From Ferdinandcohnia salidurans (lineage in GTDB: Bacteria; Bacillota; Bacilli; Bacillales; Bacillaceae_L), in the NCBI RefSeq assembly GCF_042680725.1, contig NZ_JBHUEK010000007.1, positions 186,001-250,000 on the forward strand: a DNA stretch of 64,000 nucleotides. Reading direction: 5' to 3'. The notes under the pieces were generated by a model. That model was not told the origin of the DNA and did no database searches. It was given only the letters and a program-made list of their open reading frames with translations. Shown here in pieces: positions 8,585 to 17,167 of this stretch. The translations under genes and the position numbers were made by a program. Each line of letters opens with the position of its first letter. The first letter of the stretch is position 1.

Positions 8585-9031
8585 TTGTTATCCAATCACG
8601 ATTTATGGATTCTTTTTCAAGAATCATATGGATTAAAGAGTCAAGATTTTTATTTTGAAGAAGTGATTACTGATCCAAACCTCATCACGAAAAAAGGGCT
8701 ATTTATTTCAATAGAACAAGAAAAAAGGGATGAATTATTAAAGCGAGCGCTATATAATGGTGTGGTTGCAGCAGTTTGGCCCAAGGATGAGAAATTACCG
8801 GGATTTCTTCCCAATCATTTCCCTGTATTCGTAGTACCAGAACCACTACCAGCACTTAAACTAATCCTAGAATTCTATCTTAAAAAAATCGAAGAAAATG
8901 GGTATGATCAAATGACAAAATTTAGACTATTTAAAGATGAAACTGAAGAAATGATTCAAAACAATCCCATAGTGGATGAAATAACAAAGCTAACAAAAAA
9001 AGTAGCAATGTATGAAGAAGGGAGGGGATAA
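8585..9031 (+). CDS. stand-alone MurF-like N-terminal domain, no catalytic domain
   Basis: This 148-residue protein lies exactly between murE (no gap) and mraY (2-bp gap), the place where murF sits in many bacteria. Its TTG start has AAGGAG 9 bases upstream. What can be seen resembles the uridine-binding N-terminal domain of MurE/MurF ligases: a GLFISI strand, then NGVVAAVWP, FPVFVVPEPLPALKLI and an alpha-helix. The usual TDSR motif reads TDPN here. There is no ATP loop (GTNGKT) and no ligase central or C-terminal domain, so it cannot be a MurF enzyme on its own. The C-terminal 45 residues are charged and helical. It could be a decayed murF kept for a binding role, or an unrelated small protein. 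Codon use looks like its neighbours. Confidence 0.6.
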   Translation: MLSNHDLWILFQESYGLKSQDFYFEEVITDPNLITKKGLFISIEQEKRDELLKRALYNGVVAAVWPKDEKLPGFLPNHFPVFVVPEPLPALKLILEFYLKKIEENGYDQMTKFRLFKDETEEMIQNNPIVDEITKLTKKVAMYEEGRG

Positions 9032-9033
9032 GG

Positions 9034-10008
9034 ATGATAGAAGAAGTAGTCATTTACTCGATAGCAATAGGGTTTATAATAAGTGTCATTCTTTCCCCTA
9101 TTTTTATCCCTTTCTTACGTAGATTAAAATTTGGACAAAGTATCCGTGAGGAAGGACCTAAATCCCACCAAAAAAAATCGGGAACACCGACGATGGGTGG
9201 AATCATTATTCTGGTTTCCATCTTACTAACTACACTATTAGTGTCAAATCGTTTAGGTGAATTGTCTGTTACTACATATTTGCTTTTATTTGTAACAATA
9301 GGATATGGGGTACTAGGCTTTTTAGACGACTTTATCAAAGTGGTATTAAAAAGGAATCTCGGTTTGACTTCGAGACAAAAACTGTTTGGTCAAATCGTTA
9401 TTGCTATCATTTTTTATTTTATTTTCAAACAAAATAATTTTTCAACAGCGATCTCTATACCAGGTACAGATTTTGAGTTTGATCTAAAACTTCTGTATGT
9501 ACTGCTGTTAATTATATGGTTAGTAGGGTTCTCCAATGCAGTCAATTTAACAGATGGTTTAGATGGATTAGTATCAGGTACAGCAGCAATTGCATTTGGG
9601 GCATTTGCGGTTTTAGCTTGGAATCAAGCGCAATATGATGTTGCTATTTTCTGTGTAGCTGTAGTCGGAGCAGTTCTTGGATTCCTCGTATTTAATGCCA
9701 ACCCTGCTAAGGTGTTCATGGGTGATACAGGTTCACTTGCACTTGGTGGAGCAATTGCGACAGTTGCTATCATGCTAAAGCTTGAAATATTATTATTATT
9801 AATTGGTGGCGTATTTGTAATAGAGACATTGTCTGTTATTATTCAAGTCATTTCCTTTAAAACAACGGGCAGACGTGTTTTTAGAATGAGTCCTTTGCAT
9901 CACCATTATGAATTAGTAGGATGGTCTGAATGGCGAGTTGTTGTGACATTTTGGACTGTTGGATTATTGTGTGCCATTCTTGGAATCTATATTGAGGTGT
10001 GGATTTAA
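9034..10008 (+). CDS. mraY: phospho-MurNAc-pentapeptide transferase MraY
   Basis: MraY transfers phospho-MurNAc-pentapeptide to undecaprenyl phosphate, giving lipid I, at the inner face of the membrane. The 324-residue protein has the same length as in B. subtilis and about ten membrane segments. Family motifs are visible: KSHQKKSGTPTMGG near residue 43, FLDDFIK, NLTDGLDGL (catalytic aspartates) and the histidine cluster MSPLHHHYE near residue 288. GGAGGGG lies just upstream of the ATG, at the end of the preceding gene. It feeds lipid I to MurG, encoded 3 kb downstream. Confidence 0.97.
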   Translation: MIEEVVIYSIAIGFIISVILSPIFIPFLRRLKFGQSIREEGPKSHQKKSGTPTMGGIIILVSILLTTLLVSNRLGELSVTTYLLLFVTIGYGVLGFLDDFIKVVLKRNLGLTSRQKLFGQIVIAIIFYFIFKQNNFSTAISIPGTDFEFDLKLLYVLLLIIWLVGFSNAVNLTDGLDGLVSGTAAIAFGAFAVLAWNQAQYDVAIFCVAVVGAVLGFLVFNANPAKVFMGDTGSLALGGAIATVAIMLKLEILLLLIGGVFVIETLSVIIQVISFKTTGRRVFRMSPLHHHYELVGWSEWRVVVTFWTVGLLCAILGIYIEVWI

Positions 10009-11361
10009 TTGAAAAAATCAGAGAAGTTTACTAATAAGCATATTTTAATACTTGGACTTGCCAAAAGCGGCTATGCTGCAGCAAGAGTTCTCCATGAGGT
10101 TGGGGCTATTCTAACTGTTAATGACCAAAAGCCATATGAAGAAAATGAGGCTGCTCAGGAACTAGAAAAAATGGGAATTAAAGTAGTGTGTGGAGGTCAT
10201 CCAATTGACATTTTGGATGATCATTTTGACTTTATTATCAAAAATCCTGGAATCCCATATAGTAATCCTATTCTTGTTAAGGCGATTGATAAAGGCATCC
10301 CTATTTTAACGGAAGTGGAGTTAGCATATCATATTACTCCAGCCGATTTTATTGGGATTACGGGGTCTAATGGAAAAACAACGACCACCACGTTGATTTA
10401 TGAAATGCTCGAAAAAGGAGAGAAATCTCCATTAATTGCAGGAAATATTGGAACAGTTTCTTGCGAGGTTGCACAAGGGGCGGCAAAGGAAAATATTATC
10501 GTGACTGAGCTTTCTTCTTTTCAATTAATGGGAATTGAAGATTTTGCTCCTAAAATTGCCGTGTTGTTAAATATTTTCGATGCCCATCTTGATTACCATG
10601 GAACAAAGGAAGAGTACATTAAAGCAAAGGCGAGAATTTTTGAAAATCAAACAGAAGCTGATTATTGTGTCATCAACTTAGATGACAAGGATGTGATGTT
10701 TGCTGCTGAGAATGTAAGAAGTAAGAAAGTTCCTTTTTCAACCACGAAAGTATTACAAGAGGGCGCTTATATAAAAGATCAGGCGATTTATTTTAATGAT
10801 GAAAATATCATTGAAATTAAAGATATTGTTTTACCAGGTGTTCATAATCTCGAAAACATCTTGGCCGCAGTTGCGGTTGCGAAGCTCGTATCAACACCTA
10901 ATCGCGCCATTATTGAGGTCTTAACAAGTTTTACAGGTGTTAAACACCGCCTCCAGTACGTCACTACAATTGAAAATCGTAAATTTTATAATGATTCAAA
11001 AGCAACTAATATTCTTGCTACAAAGAAGGCAATCTCTGCCTTTGAACAACCGGTTATTTTGTTAGCAGGTGGACTAGACCGTGGAAATGAATTTGATGAA
11101 CTTGTAGATGAACTAACCCGTGTAAAAGCAATGGTTCTATTTGGTCAAACAGCTAAAAAGCTGGAAAGAGCTGGCCAACTTGCTGGAATAGAAATCGTAA
11201 AAACTGTCGATAATGTTGAAGCAGCGGTAAAAGTAGCTTATGATCTTTCAAATGAGGGTGATGTCATTTTATTATCACCTGCATGTGCTAGCTGGGATCA
11301 ACATAAAACATTTGAAGAAAGAGGAGACATTTTTATAAACGCCGTGCATAAGCTTAAGTAA
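10009..11361 (+). CDS. murD: UDP-MurNAc-L-alanine:D-glutamate ligase MurD
   Basis: MurD adds D-glutamate to UDP-MurNAc-L-alanine in an ATP-dependent step. The 450-residue protein has an N-terminal Rossmann-like UDP-binding domain, the ATP loop GITGSNGKTTTT at residues 116-127, the central motif FDAHLDYHG, and the C-terminal NDSKATN and LLSPACASWDQ motifs. It starts with TTG immediately after the mraY stop, with a GAGGTGTGG ribosome binding site inside mraY, so translation of the two is probably coupled. Confidence 0.97.
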   Translation: MKKSEKFTNKHILILGLAKSGYAAARVLHEVGAILTVNDQKPYEENEAAQELEKMGIKVVCGGHPIDILDDHFDFIIKNPGIPYSNPILVKAIDKGIPILTEVELAYHITPADFIGITGSNGKTTTTTLIYEMLEKGEKSPLIAGNIGTVSCEVAQGAAKENIIVTELSSFQLMGIEDFAPKIAVLLNIFDAHLDYHGTKEEYIKAKARIFENQTEADYCVINLDDKDVMFAAENVRSKKVPFSTTKVLQEGAYIKDQAIYFNDENIIEIKDIVLPGVHNLENILAAVAVAKLVSTPNRAIIEVLTSFTGVKHRLQYVTTIENRKFYNDSKATNILATKKAISAFEQPVILLAGGLDRGNEFDELVDELTRVKAMVLFGQTAKKLERAGQLAGIEIVKTVDNVEAAVKVAYDLSNEGDVILLSPACASWDQHKTFEERGDIFINAVHKLK

Positions 11362-11412
11362 GGGCTTGGACAATCTAGAGCTCTGAATCTAGAATGTAGA
11401 GGTGTTTTGATT

Positions 11413-12510
11413 GTGACCCAGAGAACGACCCCGGATATCATTTTAATAATTACAACACTTACACTTTTAGCAGTTGGATTAATTATGGTGTACAGTGCCA
11501 GTGCAATATGGGCTACATATAAATTCGATGATTCGTTTTTCTTTGCTAAAAGACAATTATTATTTGCAAGTGTTGGAGTCATTGCGATGTTTTTCATCAT
11601 GAATGTGGACTATTGGACTTGGAGAACCTGGGCAAAAGTCCTTATCATTATTTGTTTTGTATTATTGGTTGCAGTACTAATCCCTGGAATTGGAATGGAA
11701 CGTAATGGTTCTCAAAGTTGGATTGGCGTTGGAGCATTTTCAATTCAACCATCTGAATTTATGAAATTAGCAATGATTGCGTTTTTGGCAAAATTCCTAT
11801 CTGAGAATCAAAAGAAAATTACGTCCTTTAAAAAAGGACTAATGCCGTCACTAGGTCTTGTTTTTCTGGCGTTTGGTATGATTATGCTACAGCCGGATTT
11901 GGGAACGGGAACAGTAATGGTTGGAACTTGTGTTGTGATGATCTATGTTGCGGGGGCAAGAATCTCCCATTTTGTAGGTCTAGGCTTGATCGGAGTGGCC
12001 GGATTTGTTGCTTTAATATTATCGGCTCCGTATCGAATTAAACGGATTACATCCTTTTTAGACCCATGGGAAGACCCATTAGGAACTGGGTTTCAAATCA
12101 TTCAATCTCTTTATGCAATTGGACCTGGAGGTTTATTCGGTTTAGGTTTGGGGCAAAGTCGACAGAAATTTTTCTACTTGCCAGAACCTCAGACTGACTT
12201 CATTTTTGCCATTCTGGCAGAAGAGTTAGGCTTTATCGGTGGTTCGTTTGTCATCATTTTATTTAGTATTCTTCTTTGGAGAGGAGTACGGATTGCTTTA
12301 GGTGCACCTGATTTATATGGAAGTTTCCTAGGAATCGGAATTATCGGGATGATTGCGATTCAAGTTATTATAAATATTGGAGTTGTAACGGGTCTGATGC
12401 CGGTAACAGGTATTACACTTCCCTTCTTAAGCTACGGAGGGTCGTCCTTAACCTTAATGCTCATGGCAGTCGGTGTCCTTTTAAATATTAGTAGGTATTC
12501 AAGGTATTAA
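11413..12510 (+). CDS. spoVE: spore cortex SEDS glycosyltransferase SpoVE
   Basis: SpoVE is a SEDS-family lipid II polymerase that partners SpoVD to build the spore cortex. The 365-residue protein has about ten membrane segments and carries the family motifs SIQPSEFMK, YLPEPQTDFIFA (containing the catalytic Asp region), GITLPFLSYGGSS and the C-terminal SRYSRY. The GTG at 11413 is chosen because AGAGGTG ends 8 bases upstream and MTQRTTPD matches the MTTKKTSPD-type start; the TTG at 11407 is too close. The location between murD and murG is the classic one for SpoVE rather than FtsW. Confidence 0.95.
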   Translation: MTQRTTPDIILIITTLTLLAVGLIMVYSASAIWATYKFDDSFFFAKRQLLFASVGVIAMFFIMNVDYWTWRTWAKVLIIICFVLLVAVLIPGIGMERNGSQSWIGVGAFSIQPSEFMKLAMIAFLAKFLSENQKKITSFKKGLMPSLGLVFLAFGMIMLQPDLGTGTVMVGTCVVMIYVAGARISHFVGLGLIGVAGFVALILSAPYRIKRITSFLDPWEDPLGTGFQIIQSLYAIGPGGLFGLGLGQSRQKFFYLPEPQTDFIFAILAEELGFIGGSFVIILFSILLWRGVRIALGAPDLYGSFLGIGIIGMIAIQVIINIGVVTGLMPVTGITLPFLSYGGSSLTLMLMAVGVLLNISRYSRY

Positions 12511-12531
12511 CCCAAAAACACATGAATATAT

Positions 12532-12580
12532 GTTATACTTAGAAAAAAGTTTAACCCTGTTTACTTGAACAGGGTTAAAC
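12532..12580 (+). promoter_or_regulatory. extended -10 promoter candidate abutting a hairpin, spoVE-murG gap
   Basis: TG-T-TATACT (12532-12539? bases TG at 12531-12532 neighbourhood, TATACT 12534-12539) looks like an extended -10 element without a clear -35. Ten bases later a perfect 11-bp stem starts (GTTTAACCCTG 12549-12559 with CAGGGTTAAAC 12570-12580), followed by TAATTTTAAC. The hairpin may be a weak terminator after spoVE or a 5' structure on a murG transcript. It is a pattern only. Confidence 0.4.
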
Positions 12581-12620
12581 TAATTTTAACGATAAACTTC
12601 CAAAAACGGGAGGAGTTTCC

Positions 12621-13709
12621 TTGAAAATAGTTGTTAGTGGTGGTGGAACAGGAGGGCATATTTATCCTGCGCTTGCCTTAATTAAAGAAATAAAAAAACT
12701 GAATCCTTCTGCCGAATTTCTCTATATCGGTACAGAAAAAGGGTTGGAAAGCAGTATTGTAACCCGTGAAGGGATACCATTTAAAACAATCCATATCACT
12801 GGATTCAAACGAAAGCTTTCCTTTGAAAATATTAAAACAATTACTCGGTTCCTAAAAGGTGTCCAAGACAGTAAGAAGTTGATAAAAGACTTTAAACCAG
12901 ATGTTGTAATTGGTACAGGCGGTTATGTATGTGGACCTGTTGTTTACGCAGCATCAAAATTACATATACCAACAATCATACATGAACAAAACAGCATACC
13001 AGGTCTTACAAATAAGTTTTTAAGTCGATATGTTGACAAGGTGGCCATCTGCTTTGAAGAAGCTGGTCAGTTTTTCCCAAAAGAAAAAGTAATCCTTACA
13101 GGAAACCCGCGGGCGTCTGAGGTAATCGGTAAAGACGGAGATGCGGGGAGAGAATCTGTTGGGCTAAATAGTTCCCAAAAATCCGTTTTACTAGTTGGTG
13201 GAAGCAGAGGTGCTAAACCACTTAACGACGCATTCTTGAGTGCTTTATCCGAAGTGAAGGAAAAAAATTATCAATTCCTCTATGTTACAGGTGAGGTTCA
13301 TTATGAAAATGTACTTAATCGGGTAAAGGCGGTTGGAAATCCTGATAATGTAATCATCAAACCGTTTATTCACAATATGCCGGACGTACTAGCAGGTGTT
13401 GACCTCGTTGTAGCTCGCGCAGGTGCGACAACTTTAGCTGAACTAACTGCTTTAGGACTACCAAGCATCTTAGTACCAAGCCCATATGTAACAAATAATC
13501 ATCAAGAGAAAAATGCAAGATCCTTAAGTGATAAAGGGGCTGCCATTTTAAGACTTGAAAGAGATCTTACAGCTTCTCAGCTAATTAAGGACATTGACTC
13601 AATTCTATTAGATCCAATAAAACTTGAGGAAATGAAAAAAGCTTCTTCAGAAATAGGGATACCAGATGCCGCTAGTCGTCTATACAATGTAATGAATGAT
13701 CTAATTTAG
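12621..13709 (+). CDS. murG: lipid II synthase MurG
   Basis: MurG is the membrane-associated glycosyltransferase that adds GlcNAc from UDP-GlcNAc to lipid I, giving lipid II. The 362-residue protein has the two-domain GT-B layout: N-terminal GGGTGGHIYPALA near residue 7, IGTGGYVCGPV, HEQNSIPGLTNK, then LLVGGSRGAKPLN and the UDP-GlcNAc-binding ARAGATTLAELTALGLPS. The TTG start follows GGGAGGAG. Its product is the substrate of SpoVE upstream and of the vegetative synthases. Confidence 0.97.
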   Translation: MKIVVSGGGTGGHIYPALALIKEIKKLNPSAEFLYIGTEKGLESSIVTREGIPFKTIHITGFKRKLSFENIKTITRFLKGVQDSKKLIKDFKPDVVIGTGGYVCGPVVYAASKLHIPTIIHEQNSIPGLTNKFLSRYVDKVAICFEEAGQFFPKEKVILTGNPRASEVIGKDGDAGRESVGLNSSQKSVLLVGGSRGAKPLNDAFLSALSEVKEKNYQFLYVTGEVHYENVLNRVKAVGNPDNVIIKPFIHNMPDVLAGVDLVVARAGATTLAELTALGLPSILVPSPYVTNNHQEKNARSLSDKGAAILRLERDLTASQLIKDIDSILLDPIKLEEMKKASSEIGIPDAASRLYNVMNDLI

Positions 13710-13791
13710 GCAAATGTACCATGAAAGCAGCAACGAGCATATACTACAGTAATGTCTGTTCTGAGTCGAGATGCAGATGAAGGAGGTAATC

Positions 13792-14700
13792 ATGGAAAAT
13801 ATAGTGAAAGAACTTCAAGAGTCGAATGTTGGCAAGGTTATAGAGAATGAACCTTTATCTAAGCATACAACCATTAAGATTGGTGGTCCGGCTGATTTAT
13901 TTATCGAACCAAATAGTGTTGAATCCTTAAAAAAGACCCTTGAAATCATAAAAAAACACGGAATTAAATGGCGGGCCATCGGAAGAGGTTCAAATCTCCT
14001 GGTTTCTGACAAAGGTATTGAAGGTGCAGTTATTAAACTAGGAAATGGCATTAATCATATGGACTTACAAGGTACAACGTTAACTGTTGGCGCTGGTTAT
14101 TCAATCGTAAGTCTCGCTGTACAAATTGCAAGAAAAGGATTGTCAGGACTTGAATTTTCAAGTGGAATTCCCGGTTCCATCGGTGGCGCTGTCTATATGA
14201 ACGCTGGGGCACATGGGTCTGATATTTCCAAAATATTAACGAAGGCACATATTTTATTCGATGACGGTAGTTTGGAATGGCTTTCCAATGAGGAAATGGA
14301 ATATTCCTATCGTACTTCAATCCTTCAAAAGAAACGCCCTGGAATTGTAGTAGAGGCAACGTTTCAATTAACTGAAGGGGATAAAGCAGATATTTCGGCA
14401 GTCATGAAAAAAAATAAAGACTATCGAAGGGACACTCAACCATGGGATTTACCCTGTGCTGGAAGTATTTTTCGCAATCCACTTCCGCATTATGCTGGTC
14501 AATTAGTAGAAAAATCAGGCTTGAAAGGCCATACCATTGGCGGAGCAAAAATATCCGAAATGCATGGTAATTTTATTGTAAATGCTGGAAATGCAAAAGC
14601 GCAGGATGTTCTTGATCTCATTCAATTCGTAAAGGAGAAAATCTATACTTTACACGGTGTGCGAATGGAAACAGAAGTTGAAATAATTGGTCGAATCTAG
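13792..14700 (+). CDS. murB: UDP-N-acetylenolpyruvoylglucosamine reductase MurB
   Basis: MurB is an FAD-dependent reductase that makes UDP-MurNAc with NADPH. The 302-residue protein is a type II MurB: it has the FAD-binding GRGSNLLV motif near residue 67, the substrate-site stretch GIPGSIGGAVYMNAGAHG, the CAGSIFRNP motif with the proton-donor region, and EMHGNFIVNAG. The ATG at 13792 is chosen over 13771 because AAGGAGG lies 6 bases before it and because the shorter N terminus matches homologues. A 208-bp gap with its own promoter candidate follows. Confidence 0.96.
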   Translation: MENIVKELQESNVGKVIENEPLSKHTTIKIGGPADLFIEPNSVESLKKTLEIIKKHGIKWRAIGRGSNLLVSDKGIEGAVIKLGNGINHMDLQGTTLTVGAGYSIVSLAVQIARKGLSGLEFSSGIPGSIGGAVYMNAGAHGSDISKILTKAHILFDDGSLEWLSNEEMEYSYRTSILQKKRPGIVVEATFQLTEGDKADISAVMKKNKDYRRDTQPWDLPCAGSIFRNPLPHYAGQLVEKSGLKGHTIGGAKISEMHGNFIVNAGNAKAQDVLDLIQFVKEKIYTLHGVRMETEVEIIGRI

Positions 14701-14731
14701 ACAGATTCTACACCCATTTCTTAGGAAAATA

Positions 14732-14740
14732 TGATATAAT
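14732..14740 (+). promoter_or_regulatory. extended -10 promoter candidate upstream of divIB
   Basis: TG at 14732-14733, one base, then a perfect TATAAT (14735-14740). No good -35 is visible 17 bp upstream, which is tolerated for TGN-extended promoters. It would start a divIB transcript near 14747, just upstream of the palindrome at 14775-14798. Confidence 0.5.
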
Positions 14741-14774
14741 ACAATAACATGTATGTGTTACTGTATAAGTTACT

Positions 14775-14798
14775 AAACGGCATGTATACATGCCGTTT
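14775..14798 (+). terminator. perfect 24-bp palindrome, murB-divIB gap
   Basis: AAACGGCATGTA (14775-14786) is the exact reverse complement of TACATGCCGTTT (14787-14798), and ATTCTTTC follows. It could be a weak terminator, a 5' hairpin of the divIB message, or a binding site for a dimeric protein. Confidence 0.5.
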
Positions 14799-14908
14799 AT
14801 TCTTTCGTTCAAAGCATTTTTAAAATACATGTTTTTGCTTATATAAAATGGACAGGTTGTTATATTAAGATGATTACAGGAGATTTTTGATTCGCGGGGT
14901 GAATGTAT

Positions 14909-15712
14909 TTGGCAAAGCAAAAGGTTGTTACAATAGAAGACCGAATTCCAAAGCTGAAGCAAAGAAGAAAACAAAAAGCTAATCGTCGATTGATTATGTA
15001 CATAACCTTTTTCTTTTTATTGCTTTCCGGAATTCTTTATTTCCAATCTCCTTTAAGTAAAATCGGCGAGATCACTATTACAGGCAACCAAAATATCACA
15101 TCCGAACAAATTTCAAAGCTTAGCAAATTGACTGTTGGGACAAGCTTTTGGAAGGTCAATCAGGATGAAGTTAAACAAAATATAAAAGAACACCCTGAAA
15201 TTAAGGAAGTTACGATTCAAAAGAAATTTCCCAACGATATAAAGATAAATGTCAGTGAGCTAAAAAGGGTAGGATATATAAGTGGTCATAATACTTTTTA
15301 CCCAATCCTTGAAAATGGGAAGATTATTGAGAATGCCCAAAAATTTGGTTCAAAAGCGATTCCAGTGGATGCGCCAATCTTAGTAGACTGGGATGATGAA
15401 GCATTAAAGTTGCTTACAAAGGAACTAAATAAAATCCAACCCTCAATTTCAAAGCTTATTTCTGAAATTCACCATACTCCTACAGAATATGATCCTCTTC
15501 AGATGACCCTTTACATGATTGATGGGTATGAAGTTAAAGCTACTGTACGAAATTTCGCGAAGAATATTCCAGCATATCCTACAATCGTCAGTGAATTGGA
15601 TCCATCTTTAAATGGATATATTGAACTAGATGTAGTGCCAACTTTTATTCCATATGAAAAAGAGAGCACCAGTGAAGAAGGAGAGATGGTAACAGATGAA
15701 AGTGAAGGGTAA
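14909..15712 (+). CDS. divIB: cell division protein DivIB (FtsQ homologue)
   Basis: DivIB is a bitopic divisome protein that stabilises FtsL and DivIC at the septum. The product of about 267 residues has a basic cytoplasmic stretch with RIPKLKQRRKQKANRR, one membrane segment near residues 28-46, a POTRA domain (residues about 50-120) and the FtsQ/DivIB C-terminal domain with an acidic tail. I prefer the TTG at 14909, which lies 7 bases after GGGGTG, over the ATG at 14903, which is only 1 base away; the difference is two residues. It overlaps ylxW by 17 bp. Confidence 0.92.
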   Translation: MAKQKVVTIEDRIPKLKQRRKQKANRRLIMYITFFFLLLSGILYFQSPLSKIGEITITGNQNITSEQISKLSKLTVGTSFWKVNQDEVKQNIKEHPEIKEVTIQKKFPNDIKINVSELKRVGYISGHNTFYPILENGKIIENAQKFGSKAIPVDAPILVDWDDEALKLLTKELNKIQPSISKLISEIHHTPTEYDPLQMTLYMIDGYEVKATVRNFAKNIPAYPTIVSELDPSLNGYIELDVVPTFIPYEKESTSEEGEMVTDESEG

Positions 15713-16403
15713 GCATGTGGTTCTTTCATTTGTCTGCTTAGTCCTTGGCTTTATGATTTCATTCTCGTACCAATTTACAAAAGAACAAATGGAATCAAGT
15801 CGGGTCACTGAACAACAATGGAATGAAGAAACAAAAATACGAACGGAATTGAATGAACAAAATGAAAAAAATAATGACCTTCAACTGAAGCTTATTGAAA
15901 AACAAAATCAAATACAAGCAATTGAAGAAGAACTTGCGAAAGAGGAACAAGAACAAATTTACTATAATCTTGTTGAAGAAGTAGAAAAGTATCGGATGGT
16001 CGTTGGTGAAATTGGTGTAAAAGGCCCAGGAGTTTCAGTTACACTCGAAGATTCCTCTTACGTTCCATCAGGACAAGATGTTAATAATTATTTAGTTCAT
16101 GAGAGTCATTTATTTAAGGTCATTAATGAACTTTATGTATCAGGTGCCCAAGCGGTTTCGGTAAATGGAAAAAGACTTAGTCATGATTCGTATATATACT
16201 GTAATGGACCAGTTGTTGTGGTTGATGGCAAACCATATCCGGCACCATTTGTGATCACTGCAATTGGTGATCCCGATGTCCTCATACCGGCTCTAAATAT
16301 GAATGGTGGAATTACAGACCAATTGATTCAAGATAATATAGTCGTGAAAATTGAGAACAAAACACAAATTCAAATGGACCCATTACTTCAAGCGAATGAA
16401 TAA
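15696..16403 (+). CDS. ylxW: DUF881 membrane-anchored protein YlxW
   Basis: This is a 235-residue protein with an N-terminal membrane segment (about residues 7-25), a coiled coil (about 30-90) and a DUF881 domain containing GVKGPGVSVTLED and NGKRLSHDSYIYCNGPVV. Its function is not established. The family is conserved between divIB and ftsA in Bacilli, which suggests a cell-envelope or division role. The start overlaps the end of divIB, indicating coupled translation. It is paralogous to the next gene, ylxX. Confidence 0.85.
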   Translation: MKVKGKHVVLSFVCLVLGFMISFSYQFTKEQMESSRVTEQQWNEETKIRTELNEQNEKNNDLQLKLIEKQNQIQAIEEELAKEEQEQIYYNLVEEVEKYRMVVGEIGVKGPGVSVTLEDSSYVPSGQDVNNYLVHESHLFKVINELYVSGAQAVSVNGKRLSHDSYIYCNGPVVVVDGKPYPAPFVITAIGDPDVLIPALNMNGGITDQLIQDNIVVKIENKTQIQMDPLLQANE

Positions 16404-16438
16404 ACCGGATGTTTGATATAGAAGGCTAGGTGGTTTTC

Positions 16439-17149
16439 TTGGACAAAAAAACAGGCATTAGCTTCACTGTGATTACGTGTATAATTGGTTTTATGGTTGC
16501 TGTCCAATTCCAAACCATTAAAGAACCTGAAGTGCGAGATACACGTGATTTATGGGAATTGCGTGAGGATTTGAAGCAATCACAAGAATTATATACAGAA
16601 TTATTAACAAAAATTTATACATATGAAGCAAAGTTAGAACAATACGAGAATCAACGTGATGACAGTAAAATGCTTATTCTTAAAGATACGCTTGATGAAT
16701 TAAAGAAACAGGCAGGGCTTACTCAAGTATCAGGTCCTGGGCTTACGATTACAGTTGAGCAATCGTTCAATGAAGCAGGAAGACAAGCGACAACTATTTC
16801 TCCGAGTTTGTTGAGATGGCTAGTAAATGAATTGAATTCATATCAGGCAAAGGCGATTTCAATTGACGGCCACCGTGTTATTACGACAACGGTCATACGG
16901 GAAATTCAAGGAAGACCGAAAATTGATTCGTATTCTCTAAATCCATTACCAATTGAAATAAAGGTCATTGCAGACGATGCTGAACGACTTTATAACAAGT
17001 TAAAAGCATCAGAAGCAGAGCGACAATTCTTTATTGATAATTTGCGATTAAAAATATCAAAACCGAGTAAAGTTGTAACAATTCCTGCATTTGATGACCC
17101 AATTAGGATTACAGAAATGCAACCTAATATGGAACCAGATAATAAGTGA
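16439..17149 (+). CDS. ylxX: DUF881 membrane-anchored protein YlxX
   Basis: This second DUF881 protein has about 236 residues, with an N-terminal membrane segment (residues about 5-23), a coiled coil and the domain beginning SGPGLTITVE. It shares the same layout as YlxW and probably arose by tandem duplication. The TTG at 16439 has CTAGGTGG 6 bases upstream; a GTG at 16430 is also in frame but lies within that ribosome binding site. No enzyme motif is visible, and the role is unknown beyond the conserved position in the dcw cluster. Confidence 0.85.
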   Translation: MDKKTGISFTVITCIIGFMVAVQFQTIKEPEVRDTRDLWELREDLKQSQELYTELLTKIYTYEAKLEQYENQRDDSKMLILKDTLDELKKQAGLTQVSGPGLTITVEQSFNEAGRQATTISPSLLRWLVNELNSYQAKAISIDGHRVITTTVIREIQGRPKIDSYSLNPLPIEIKVIADDAERLYNKLKASEAERQFFIDNLRLKISKPSKVVTIPAFDDPIRITEMQPNMEPDNK

Positions 17150-17167
17150 TAAAGGTGGAACATAGTC

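Noticed and set aside
8585..9031. Calling the small gene a functional murF
   Set aside because: The ATP-binding loop and the central and C-terminal ligase domains are missing, so the name would mislead.
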